The notes below the pieces were generated by a model. It worked only from the letters and a program-made list of their open reading frames with translations, ran no database searches and had not been told where the DNA came from. From contig BDGG01000003.1 of the NCBI GenBank assembly GCA_001949185.1, positions 1,098,984 to 1,158,068 of the forward strand: 59,085 nucleotides of DNA, in the 5' to 3' direction. Numbering within the stretch: the stretch's first letter is position 1; every line of letters begins with the position of its first letter. The DNA is from Ramazzottius varieornatus. Lineage: Eukaryota > Tardigrada > Eutardigrada > Parachela > Ramazzottiidae. Below are positions 1-11,249 of this stretch, in pieces. Made by a program: the position numbers and the translations under genes.

Positions 1-105
1 ACTACTTTGAGATCCAACATTGCTTTCAGTGCGAAAAGAGGAGAGCAGTAGTGTAACAGTCATCAGATAAATTCACTTCGGTGCCATAAACGACGATCGT
101 TGAGT

Positions 106-2564
106 TTAATCCAGACTCAGGCCGAAACTGAAGCTTGACTGCGTTACTACAAGGGAAACTGTGACGAACAATAGCTGAAGAACGGTAAGCGGTCCACTTT
201 GCGGAGAGGTGTCAGTTGGGCCGTCATATTCAGCATCATAGTTGTTTCGAGATTCCTCCTGTTTTTGCAGGTATACGATCTGCAAACCGGTTAAAAAATG
301 AAGGCGTGTGCCATGAGTCGCAGCGATGTATTCTATCAAAACGGAAAACTTACAAGATCCTCGTCTAGTTCGCCCTCGCAAAGGTAGAAATTGCGCGCGA
401 AAAGGTTAAGGGCTATCAGGTCGTCCTGGTTGCAGTAGCTGAAGGCGGCGCAGCTGGCTATGGTAGGATTTAGTCGACGACTACAAGGGAAACAAGATGG
501 ATAAGTCGTCAGGTACTTTGGGTGACAATGGGCTCACTTACTGGCAGATCTCGCTGTTGCCAAAGACACTCTGGGCATTCGTCAGATTAAGGAGGTCCTC
601 GGGACCGAGGGCGAAATTCTGACAAGGTACGGTGCTCGCGAAGAACATTTCCATTGGGACCCCCAGCTGAGATGTTTGTCCTGGAGCGCAGTTTTTCATA
701 GCCGTCACCGTATCTGAAACATCGTTGGAATAACTGAAAGAGTCCAAATGTCTTTTCTTGATCTACGCAAAATCCTGCATAATTCTGTACCTTGTAGTAA
801 GGTGTTGTTTTTGGTGGAGTTGGCGTACAGGTGGAAGATATGCCGCATTGCGGTAATCAGCGGCTCCTCGATGGTAGCATTGCCGATGGTCGTGGTAAGA
901 TTAACGCCCTGCAACAGTGCAACAGGTGGAATCCGTACCATCGTTTGGTCACAAATCTACAGTTGGTTCGCGCCGTACCGTGGTGTTTTGAAACCTGCAG
1001 TAGGCGAGATCGTAACCGGCGAAGAGGGTGAAGACATCCGCCGAACTATTGTATGTGTTGTAGGCTTGGAGGGCGTCTTGGAGAAACTGCTGCAAGAATC
1101 TGGATCGAAGAACACATGCGTGTACAAACGCAACCGTAAATACGAGCTATCGTTCTCCGAGTTTTACCCCGATTTATCTTCGGTGGTGTTGCCGGAGACA
1201 TTGTCGTTTGTCAAGAAATGCATCATCATATTCGGAAGCTGTAAAACAAAGTTTGCAGACAATAAAAAGTTTCCACTATAGGGACAAACAGGGAAATGAA
1301 AGTGCTGATGTGATACTTCGGTAAAAGGAAGCTCGCGGTTCCATCGCGCCAACGTACACATTTCGTACTGCTTCTCGACTTTCCGTTGGGTTGGTTGATT
1401 GGAGGTTGCATAGAAGACTGTGGGATAGACGACACTGGTGGGCGGTTGCTTGTACTTGTCACGGAAGGGCACGTATTGCCCGTATAGAGGATTGGTCCGA
1501 TCAACAAAGGCGTGGTATGGTGGCTGGCGCAAACTACTCATGGTCCTAGGGGTAGCTCAGACCAAACGTTAATATCCGAAACTCGGATGTGTCTCTGCCT
1601 TGAGTGGCTGTTACGAACCTGCCCAAATAGTAGGCGCCAATAGCGGCTGTTCCACCAGCAAGAAGCATTTCTCCGCCTGCCGATTTCCGTTGTTCTGAAC
1701 CCATACTATGGTGGGTGTTGTAGGCTGGCGAGTATACAGCACGAGAAGACATGGACTTGTTGGCAGAGGGAGGGTGGACTTGTGGTCGCGGAGCAGCACC
1801 AGTGCGAATTATACCCGGTACCACGAAACCATTGGAGGTGTATGATGGTGACCGGCTTATCGTACCGGGAGAACTTCCAATACGACCACTCGAGCGCGAA
1901 AAGTAGCCGTTTCCGAATCTGAAGCCACCGCCTGTCCAAGAATAGGGATTATGCGTCTGAACTGTCTGCTTCTGCTTTTTGGAAAGTCATTGACGCTTGT
2001 GTGATCACATTATGTACGTAGGTGCACTCACCAGTTGGTGAAGGTCCTGCCGGTGATGCGCTGGAAGAGCTGTAGCTGTTACGGGACGACGATCCGAACG
2101 TGTTGCGAAAAGATGACCCCGAGCTACTTCTCCCTGTAACAGAATGACGTCGGTGGGATAACCGGCTAATCTAGCTCACAATGGAAACGAGGATAGACTT
2201 ACCGGTTGGTGCGCTGCTGCCCCAGCTTGTTGCGCGACCGCCGGAAGAACCGGATGAGCTCCATCCCGATCCAGAACGGGCAGATGAACCGTAACTGGTA
2301 CGTGAAGAAGAGCCGGAGCTACTCCGGCTGGAAGAGGATCGACTGGAGCTGCTTTGACTGGGAGGAGAACGTCCAGGACTAGAAGAGCGTCCACTCGCGC
2401 TTTTGGCCCATGCTGCTTCCAGCCAACATAACGTGATGAAAAGGACACCTAAACAAGACAATGTTTCAACCGGAGAATAGTAACCGACCTTTCGTACGTC
2501 TGTTTTTTAAAGATCACTTACCGAGGAATATAATGCAGAGCGAAATTGGAAAAGTTCGCACCAT
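106..2564 (-). CDS. Secreted, probably membrane-anchored Ser/Gly-rich protein with a central hydrophobic segment (function unknown)
   Basis: I do not recognise the family. About nine exons can be followed: 2564-2522, 2448-2203, 2133-2032, 1961 to about 1620, about 1547 onward, several short exons in 1250-760, then to 542, 480-354 and 279-106. The N-terminus (MVRTFPISLC...) runs across the first intron into a hydrophobic stretch ending AAWAKS, a good signal peptide. Next come about 110 residues of Ser/Arg/Gly repeats, then an Asn/Tyr/Gly/Pro-rich part, then a short hydrophobic segment (LLAGGTAAIGAYYLG). The rest carries scattered cysteines and N-glycosylation sequons (NLT, NAT, NST, NTT). The last exon ends in a hydrophobic tail (VLQLLFVTVSLVV) and a few residues, suggesting a GPI signal or terminal anchor. 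Splice phases agree for exons 1-5 and for the last three. Phases in the middle (1250-760) could not be fully reconciled, so that part is approximate. The topology resembles prion/Shadoo-type proteins, but I claim no homology. Confidence 0.55.
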
Positions 2565-2565
2565 G

Positions 2566-4390
2566 TTGCAGCTACAGTGAGAGGTGCGGACTGTTTAGCG
2601 ACCGTACTCCATCTGCAGGAGAACAAATCAGGAAGGTTATTCTGCAAGACTAAGTTGATCGAGAAGGGGATAAGGAGTATCGTACGAGCGAAGAAATCAA
2701 ACCGTGAGACTAATAGCGAAACCTCAACCTATGGGAGAGGAAAATAATCGCGGACTCTTCTTTGCTGTATGACTGATGGTGTAAGACTACTGGGCAATTC
2801 TTGTTTTTTCTTGTGCTATGTTGACCGTGCCCATTGACGACATTTCATCAGGCAAAGATTGGCGTCACTGCGAATGGGTATACTGTACCTGCCCAACCTG
2901 CTGACGGAAGCAGACTTTCAAGTGAAGCTTTGTTTTCTCAAGGAGTGGTACTGTAATGAGTCGGCAGTCTGACCAATACGCAGTCGGTTAGTTAAACAGG
3001 GGCTTGCGCAAGCAAGGGAAAAACTTTGTTGTTAACTCTTTTTAGATTCAATCATGGCCAAGCAATCACTAGACCACAGCTGTCATTCTCTGCAGTCAAC
3101 CACCAGTCACTTTCAAGGAAAAACCAAGGCATCTGTGACCTTTCGTACAAAACTGAGTCTTGGATTAAAAATACAGTAATGTTTACCAAAACTCGACAGT
3201 TCTAAGCGACCACGTTGACGGAAGGTTTGATGTTCATGTCGAGCTCATTCCATCGGGAATGGATGAGAATAACTGCAAGAAGGAACAAACAAGAAAGTTC
3301 AGTTTCACCGGTCCTGAAAAGTGGTACTGCCAACGAAACTTGGCGTAGATTATATAACTCTAAATACTCGCCGACGAGCTTATCTATTTCACAGTGTTCT
3401 GAATCTTGTTCTTCCGAATAACAACGTGGGAAGTGTTTCATCTCCCAGTACATCTCATCTGGAACTCGACGGAAGCCGTAAGCATTGAAATTAAACTATA
3501 CTGGTTCGGAATGAATACGTTTTACGAGTGATTCTGGACGTTCGGTTTCAGCAGTACCGGTGCAAGCTGGTTTCGTTGTTTTGGTGTTATTCGTAAGACG
3601 TGCTTCATCGAATCTTGTGTGTGAAACGAAGCGTCAGTCAGTCTCCGTACGCCTTTCAACTTCCTCTTTGTCGACATAGCCATTGAAGATGCATCGATCG
3701 ATTGGTGCCTCTGACATGCCACTTGCCGCAGTACATCGCGAGATACGTATGTTTCTGAATCTGGGCTTACTCTCAACAATAATGCAAATTTTGGTTGTCC
3801 ATCGACTTCGTGATGCCGCCAGTAACATTGAACAGCATGGCCATTCTGTCCTTCGATCGTCTATAGGCGGTTAGTTACGGTGAGTTACTCCACCGGCTAC
3901 ATGACTTACAGTCACACTCATCGTACACCCATGGTCTTCATTTTTGTCTGCTTGCCTCTTTTGAGCCAGTCGTCCGGTATTTCTAATTCAAACACCACCA
4001 AGTAGAACATATTTTATACTTCCGTGTCACCTGACAGGTGGTTTACTGGTTCAATCAATCAACCGGGAAAAGTCGCTGATTCAGACAAGGAAATATGGGC
4101 CATTTTCGACAGCCGCCCTTCCGTTCACGGTAAAACCTAAATGACCGAAATGTAGTACAAACATCCAGTACAGAAGGAGATGTGCAGCAAATTTGTCTTG
4201 TGGAGTCTTTCAATACAGGTTCTGAACCTCATTTTACAACAATTTTTTTATGGACGAAGGACTTCAATATTGAATATCCTCCGATCTTCTCGTTGTGAAT
4301 TTTAACTGATACCACGGAGTGCGTTCTCCACAGTGAGCATGGTTTTATGGCGCAAAGGGTAGAGATGATGGAGAAGAGAAACGCTGGAAG
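2566..4390. other. Gene-poor stretch with possible minus-strand exons (3202-3453 and about 3522-3850)
   Basis: No gene can be assembled here. On the minus strand, 3453-3202 is open and contains LAVPLFRTGETELSCLFLLAVILIHS. Its spacing of Thr-Glu and Leu/Ala/Val residues is reminiscent of helices 7-8 of nuclear-receptor ligand-binding domains. A second open minus stretch lies at about 3850-3522. No zinc-finger DNA-binding domain and no convincing joining splice sites were seen, so a gene remnant or chance open frames are equally possible. Confidence 0.2.
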
Positions 4391-4393
4391 AAA

Positions 4394-4975
4394 TACGATG
4401 AAATCCGATATTCTTCGATAAAATATCGCAGGATATTTTATCGCAGTCTTCGATCTTCATTCAGCATCGATGTTTCGATATATTTTTCCGAAACCTTATT
4501 TTCGATGTATCGTCTCATATCGCAGCGATATATCGACATTTCTGCAGTTTTACTTTTTCCGCTATCCTACTGGTTCAAACCCAAGAACTCAAAAAGTCGT
4601 TTTCCGCATCATTCTTTAGTAAGGTTGGAAGCGTCAGTTGCATGCAGCAAAAACGTGACTGTACCAAGACTTCAAACTCATGGAAACCTTGATAAAATTA
4701 CTACCAAGACCAAATGGACGGAGCGTGTTCGCCTGCCCGGCATGCGATGGCCAGAATCAAGGCTTTGAAATCAACAATAGTTTTTCGTAAACCTGATATT
4801 ATCCGATACATTATTACCTGATATTATTGCCGAGTTTTGCATTCAGCAAAATACCGATATGTCGAAAGTATATCGTTATGGCGCGATACGGTATCTGCCG
4901 CATATTTTATCACATAAATTCGGTATATCTTCGATACGATATCGGTATGTCGTATGGTTGCCAGGACTACATAAG
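4394..4975. repeat. CGATA-rich repeat, possible non-autonomous hAT-type element
   Basis: Both ends (4394-4530 and 4795-4965) are packed with CGATA, TATCG and ATATTTTATC motifs in both orientations, and the two ends read roughly as inverted copies of each other. The middle (4560-4740) has no usable frame. It holds faint, frame-broken resemblance to a BED zinc finger (KVVFRI... then TSNSWKP), as hAT transposases carry at their N-terminus. Exact terminal repeats and a target-site duplication were not resolved. Confidence 0.4.
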
Positions 4976-7290
4976 GGTATTGCGACTTAATCTAATCTTA
5001 ATTTAATAAGCCCGGGCGGTCAGAGTTCTAATATAATCTTGATACAATATGCCCCGACCGCAGAGCATCTAAAATAATGTTAATATGTCAACTTGTGTCG
5101 CTGGGTTCTTATTATAATTTATTATAATATTTCATCCATTTCTAGTTCCGCATATCAATGGGAAAAGTTAACTCTCTTCCTTCACAAGTTCATTAGTAAA
5201 ACAGTTTATCCAGATCCAGCAATAAAACGGTCATGAATTATCAGTTGAAAGTACCACCAAGGAACCGTCCAAAAATAACAACAGTTTTAGCGGCTGTTGT
5301 CTCTGCTGCCTGGTGCTCAGGGAAGTCCCTTCTTTCAAGCCGCGCTGGCATCCTTGGGACGAAAGTCGTCCTAAACGCATTGCAGGATCACGCTGCAATG
5401 TGTTTTTTACAGCGTGAGTGGCGGGTATGCAAGTGAGTCCCCGAAATTGCAGTCCTTCAGTCAAGTCACCACATTCGAACGTTCGTGAGTGTAAGACACG
5501 CGCAGGTGCTTGATGCGTAAGATTTACTGGCATACAGCACACTGCGCACAGTTCCACGCCGGTTGCGGACGCAAATCAAGGATTACTTTAATCAACTGAA
5601 GCCAAAATCCGTACCTTAACAATGTTAATACGGGGCGCCCTGCGAATTGATTTTATTATGATAATTCTAGCTCTGGCTTTCATCTAATCTAATACTAATA
5701 AATATCCCACCTCGGCCGAGGCATCTAATAAATGTTACTATGATATACTAGATGCAAAAAGCATCTAATAACATTTCTGGTAGCTGTCCTGTTCGTTGCA
5801 GATGCGCCTTGAGTTGTTTATTTGATCGAGTGAAACTACATCGATCCTCCGGTCTTCTATCATGTGGCTTCTTGGATGGGCTACGCGCTTTCCGCTTTTG
5901 ACCCCTGTACGTGCTTTGCCGGCAGTCGAGACGTAAAGAACGCGTTCAGAAGAAAGGCTGATGGGACAGAAGAGAGCCAATGGTGGATCAACCGAGTACT
6001 AGTAAGCGTGGAACTGCCGGAACCTGTGGACGAGCTAGTGCCGTGAAGGGAAAGTATAGCGTAAAGAACTCTCACCACGGCAAAAAGCCTGCAACAGAAC
6101 TTCTGGCTCAGGCGGTGGGCTAATTCACACCGCACCTCGATTAATAAGTTTTATCGTCCGACTAGCGAGGAACTTCAAACTTCGAATTGATAGAGAACCT
6201 GACGGTGCCGGCGCTCTGACTGTTGTTCAACACAAAACCCCACTCGGCAAGTCTTCCAGACAAACCACTACTGATACTTTCCTGTCCGTCACATGAGTCA
6301 CCCTTTCTTCCTTTAGGACCTGTAGGCTACTCGTTCGTTTCAGAGACTTACCTCGCCAGCGTCCTCGACTTTGATCCTACAGGAACCTCAGGTTTCGCTG
6401 ACCATCGACAGTTTTATCCACTGAGGAAGATTCAAGGACCTCGTAGACCCCTCAGTCAGCCAGTTAGGCTTTACAGAAGACCGGCAAAAGCTGGAGTTTG
6501 TACTGCACTTTACTAATGAATATTCAACTGAAGGAAAAAGAGTGTCGAACAACTGACAGCTTCCAGCTTATATACTTTTAACGAAGCGCCGCCTGTAGGG
6601 CTGGCTTATTACCTTGAAGAAATCCCTATCAGTCGTACACTCGTCGTACTCTTACTCTCGTAGAATAATTCTAGTTTTAAATTGCGAAGGAAATTCTCGC
6701 TACGAAAGACTCTTTTGGGTCCATGGTTCTGCGGATATGAACGGGACCCATATCAGTTCGAACCTACGAAGAAGCTACGCTCCATTATTTAACCCCCGTC
6801 GGCTTCTAGCACCGACATCCGTCAAAAATAAATCATGGCACATGAATGATTCTTATCTGGAATACCATAGTCATGTCACTTATATTGAGAGGATGGCAGG
6901 AAAAACCGGTCCTGTGTCGATGTCACCGTCATCGCATTTGGAAGCACGATTAGGCTCTCCGGTACAAATGGCGCTATGAACGGCAGTTATCAGTGTATGA
7001 CCGTCCTCCACGTTGTGATAGTCACTGTATGCCGGTTGCTACGATGTACTGACTCCACTGGGATTTTACCCACCAAAGGTCCAAAACAATCGCTCGCATG
7101 TCCCACCATTCAGCCGAAAATGATCGAAAAATCAGCTGTTCGGTGGGGATAACCGTGGAAACTATCACGGATCTTGAGACATTCGAACGCCTTCCATATC
7201 GATGCTAGAAGCTTCTGGTTTGTAAAGATTGCCTTGTTGAGGCTGCGCCGCTGACCAACGCAACAATCATTCCTAAAACGAAGGTGCTAC
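4976..7290. other. Intergenic, AT-rich at 4980-5760; no gene recognised
   Basis: The 4980-5760 part repeats motifs such as CATCTAATAA and TCTAATATAATC around GC palindromes (GCCCGGGC near 5010, CCTCGGCCGAGG near 5711), suggesting an old decayed repeat. Several short open frames occur at 5860-6980 on the plus strand, the longest of 121 codons at 6614-6979. None matches a family I know and none has matching splice signals. Confidence 0.3.
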
Positions 7291-7828
7291 CTCGTCAAGA
7301 TGGATTCATCGAGCACCGAGATGCGCCATGGGGGAAGCCACTCGGATCATCACCACCACCATGGTACTGGGTGCTGCATTTTTTACCACTTTCCACAGGC
7401 AGTTTCAATCAGATCTGAGCTTTTTTTTGTTATTTTGTTCACGTTGACAGAGCGAAACACGGTACCGGAAGCGTGACACGTTCATCACCGATATTTTGAA
7501 AATCCATTTCCCCAGAATCATGGTGCACTTCCTCGTCGTCCGGAGGAAAACCTCGAACAGGCTTTCAACCTTCTGCAGAACGTCGACCACTACTACCGTG
7601 ATGAGAAGCTGGACCACGAGAAAGCCGACCTTTACACTGGAACAGCCGGAGTGGCATACGCTTGTCATCGCTTGATTACTATCAAAGGCGTCACTCAAAA
7701 AATGCAGCAAACAGCTGTCGATGTGACCGATCGATTTCTGGGCTTCGCTCTGCGCCCAGGAGCCAAAACTCAGGTAAGAAAAATGGGCATTATTCTTGGT
7801 TCTACCTCAAACGCGCGGCTAGTCAAGA

Positions 7829-8022
7829 CGAGCGAAGCGAGGAGTTTATAAGTCTATCACAATCTCAATGGATGTCGCTAATGATGAAGCTTCCTGAAAT
7901 CGCAAACTTTGCAGTTTAAAATAGTGTGTCAGTTGATCCGGGTAGCAAAAAAGCTCTACTCGCACACGCTGTGCGTCTACGCATTCGCTCGTCGTCCCCA
8001 GTGGTCAAAGCCACTAGTTTAG
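7829..8022. repeat. Dispersed repeat, copy A
   Basis: This roughly 195-bp stretch aligns over its whole length with 22452-22642. Shared blocks in order: GAGCGAAGCGAGG, TAAGTCT, TTCAATGGA or a close variant, GATCCGRGTARCAAA, TACTCGCAMAC, and CCAGTGGTCARARCCACTAGTT. I estimate about two-thirds identity by eye. It lies in the large intron of the LanC-like gene. There is no open frame, and it is probably a short interspersed repeat or MITE. Confidence 0.5.
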
Positions 8023-8469
8023 GGTAGTATAGCGGCGGAAAGAACAGCCGTCTTGTTGGGAGGCGGTCCGACGACTGGCCTATGGTCACTGGTCACTGGC
8101 TGCGAAGGCTGCGAGAGGGGGTGAAGGCGGCCCGTTCCGATGATAGTATACAGTCCATTCGCTCGAGATCTGTTATCTAATTGGACGGTTCAAAACTGAA
8201 AGATCAGGAAAATTAACGAGCCTGCTCGCCATGCCGCAACTCATCTGGGCGCATACGACTTGATTACTTGATTACATCGGTCGAAGCATGGTGTTATCTT
8301 ATGTTGTGTAATATTGAATATGGGCTTGGCATGCGTTGTGGTGAATGGATGGCGGGCCCAGAATTGAAGCCGTGAAATCAGGTAACAGATCTCGAACGAG
8401 TGGACTGGAAATAGGATTTTCAACGAAATCCAACCCAGTAAAAAGAATACCAGGGCAGACTACTCGGAC

Positions 8470-9500
8470 AGGACTTCAGATATCAGACTTCCTCTTCGAA
8501 GTAATCACCAACACTAGCGAGGCACTTCTCCCATTTCTCTGGAAGAGAATGCATGCCAGTGCGATAGACGTCCGGTGAAAGCGAAGAAATAGACTCTTCG
8601 AAGGCATCTTTCACAGCTTGCTCTGAGAAAAATGTTTTGTCTCGCAGGAAGTTATCTAAATTTCAAGAGAAGTGATAATCTGTTGGAGAATGGTCCGGAG
8701 AATACGGAGGATGAAAGAGAGTTTCCAGTCCCAGCTCCTGCAGCTTTGCGGTAGTTTTTTCCGCACTTTGAAGTTATCATGCAACAGGAGCGGTGCGAGA
8801 CGATTGACTAATTTAGGCATTGGAACGGCAAGCTTCTTCATGACCGTCTCGATTTCCAAACAGTAGTAGTCCGCATTGTTCGTTTTGCCCGGTGGAAGAA
8901 AGTCATAGTGCACGAGGCCGCGAGAAGTCCACCACACAGTGATCATGACTTTCTTTTGATGGAGTTCTGGCTTCGGAATTTTCTGTGGCTCTTCCCCCTT
9001 GTCCAACCACTGCCGCTTACGGTTGCTGTACAGGATCCATTTCTCGTCACGAGTAATAATGCGATCCAAGATCGATTCGTTCCTGTTACAGATCAGGTGA
9101 CAAAGAAAAGCCATAAATCTGAATTCTTTTTGGAGTGCGCCAAGTGAGTGAGGCACCAACTTTTCCGAATTTCTTACCTTCCCAGGTTATGTAAATGTTC
9201 GGTGATGAAACGAGAAGATACACCGAAGTTTCTCGATAATTGCACAGTAGTCTGGGAAGGATCGGATTCGACGAGCGTTTTCAGTACTTCGTTGTCCACT
9301 TTCAGCTTTGGTCGTCCCTGGGGGTGATCTTCGAGTGAAAAACCTCCAGAACGGAAGCGTCCAAACCAGCGACCTACCGACATCTTGTTAGCAGTTCCTT
9401 TCCCAAGTACGCGGTTTGCTTCTTTGACGGTCAAAGATACGCTGGTGCCTCAGCGAAATTCATACTCCAAAACCTCTCGTAGTTTCGCTTTATCCATGGT
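8470..9500 (-). mobile_element. Inactivated mariner transposon with transposase remnant
   Basis: On the minus strand a nearly full-length mariner transposase can be followed from MDKAKLREVL (9498) to DYFEEEV and a stop near 8487. Seen in order: the HTH region (WFGRFRSG.FSLEDHPQGRPK), VPH.L, the first catalytic Asp (TRDEKWILY), the second (LLHDN), and HPPYSP with the third Asp in PTDYH. The D2-D3 spacing fits the family D34D if two residues were lost. It is broken by in-frame TGA codons after EYEFR and after HFS, and by frameshifts around 9170 and 8700. Terminal inverted repeats were not identified. It sits in the large intron of the LanC-like gene on the opposite strand. Confidence 0.85.
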
Positions 9501-9599
9501 CCAAAGAAAAGTCTTCTCGCTCAGTGCCGAAGCAACCGACTCACAAAACTAAACTACTAGACGAAGGTAAACACTTGTAGGAGCGACTGAAAAAAAAGT

Positions 9600-10150
9600 T
9601 CAAGACGAAAGGAAATGGGGGAGCAGAGATGCGTATTTTTGAATTCAAAGTGTTTTCAGGAGTAAAAAGTCATACTTCCGCATCTGATATGACTAGCTAG
9701 TGGTCCTGACAACTGGGAAGGCCGAGCGAATGCGATAACAACAAAAGAGAAAAAAAGGGGGATGACGGATTAGGCTCTTCTGACCACTGAACCCCCTTCC
9801 CCTTCCCCCATTCCCTTTCCCCTTTCCCCCTTCCCCCATGGTTGCCAATGTTTTTTGCGTAAGACTTCTGCAAACTGGCAAAGTCTTTCTCGTGGTCGGA
9901 CGTTTTTCTTAATGCTCTCATTGTGACAGGCATATCGAGTTTGCTTAGGATTGCGAATAAAAAGTTTTTGCAACCCCGGTCAACTCGCGCGTCGTTGGTT
10001 CACATAACGGAGTTTGCGATATCAGAAAGCTTCACCATTTTCGACAGATCTATAAAGGTCTCGCTTTGCTCGTCCTGAAAAGCTGCAACGCCTGGTGTTG
10101 TACATAACTATAATCGAATTTATCAAACCGTATAAAGTAGAGAAGTCTGT
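9600..10150. other. Intron sequence with a polypyrimidine tract
   Basis: This is part of the LanC-like gene's large intron. A C/T-only run rich in CCCCCTT units lies at about 9790-9838. Nothing else is recognised. The purine-rich open frames on the opposite strand are composition artefacts of this tract. Confidence 0.5.
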
Positions 10151-11249
10151 GGAATGTTTTCTGTAGGGGTTCTTGACTGGGGACCCATGTGTTTTGGTGG
10201 TGTCCGCTCTGTACTACAAGGACATTGGTGATTCCAAGAAAGCGAAAGAGTGCATTCACGAGTATGTGAAGATGTGCGCCGACGTCGACCGGATGAAAGT
10301 CAAGGATTCGACGGGTGGTGTGCCGCCGAAAATCGGTGCACGTGGCGACCCAAAGTCCATGTTTTCGTGATACGGTACCACTTTAGGCGCGGCTCATGGG
10401 ATTGCTGCTATCCTTCAGATACTTCTCTGCTTCCCCGGGGCTTTGTCAGTCGTACAAGGAGCCGAACACGACATTCGAAAGGGCATCGATTACTTTCTGA
10501 GCCAGCAGTTGCCCAACGGTAACTTCCCAGCGAAGTTTGGAGAGACGGACCGCGAAGACTTGGTTCATTGGTGCCATGGCGCTCCAGGTAATTGCCATGT
10601 CCAAGCAAACCATTAGATCTTCGCTTCTTCAGAGCCGTTAACCTTACTCTCTTCTAAGCTGTATTTTGTGCGCTCAGGAGTAATCAACATGCTGGCCAAA
10701 GCATACCTCTACTTCAACGACAAGCGCCACCTTGAGGCTTGCGGTCGCTGCGCGGATTTCATCTGGCAGAAAGGCCTACTGCGAAAAGGTACGGCTTTAT
10801 TTCAATCTACACGGGCTCTCCAGTGGAGAAAAGCTCATTGGGGGTGAGTTTCCAGGTTCTGGTTTGTGTCATGGCATTTCCGGGAATGGCTATGCATTCC
10901 TGCTGATGTACCGCCTGACAGGGAACGAAGAGTTCTTGTACCGAGCAAAATGCTCCGCGGACTTCCAGTTCCAGCCGAGTGTTCTAGAGACATCTCGCAC
11001 GCCCGATCACCCTTACTCGTAAGCGAGTTCGCGTTGAGCAGTTATCCTCAAGAAATCTTGTACTATAATTTGTATCATAATCTTGTATTATCTTCCGGTT
11101 TGATTGCTCGGACAGACATTCATTAATTTTTGTAGCTGATCTGTCGATGTTTCTTGGTTTGGGTTACATTCTGTCTGCAATCAGTCTCCGCTTTATCATG
11201 ATGGGGCATAATATTTATGTTGAAGGCTCGTGTTGAGTTGTGCTTTAGT

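Larger units (their letters stand above)
7489..11018 (+). pseudogene. LANCL: LanC-like protein gene (LANCL family), probably decayed
   Basis: LANCL proteins are eukaryotic relatives of lantibiotic cyclases. They bind zinc and add glutathione to dehydroamino acids in damaged proteins. Exon blocks: about 7489-7772 (ENPFP... and YTGTAGVAYA), 10166-10330 (FLTGDPCVLVV), 10394-10587 (GAAHGIAAIL ... VHWCHGAPG), 10678-10788 (VINMLAKAYL) and 10856-11018 (GLCHGISGNGYAFL). The zinc ligands are all present: Cys of WCHG and Cys-His of LCHG. Splice phases agree for the last three exons. Against function: the first block has an in-frame TGA at 7474 and no acceptor after it. About 80 residues between the second and third blocks (the GRAGY region) are missing. 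The final SLFEG...AG...L exon was not found after 11018. A 2.4-kb intron between the first two blocks holds a mariner. A functional gene disturbed by sequence errors is the alternative. Confidence 0.65.

Noticed and set aside
7360-7385. Run of five His codons (artificial His-tag or vector contamination)
   Set aside because: The surrounding sequence is ordinary genomic DNA with no vector features. It is a short CAC/CAT run just upstream of the LanC-like exon.
9690-9980. Gly/Lys-rich open frames on the minus strand
   Set aside because: They arise from the polypyrimidine tract at 9790-9838. There is no homology and three overlapping frames are equally open.
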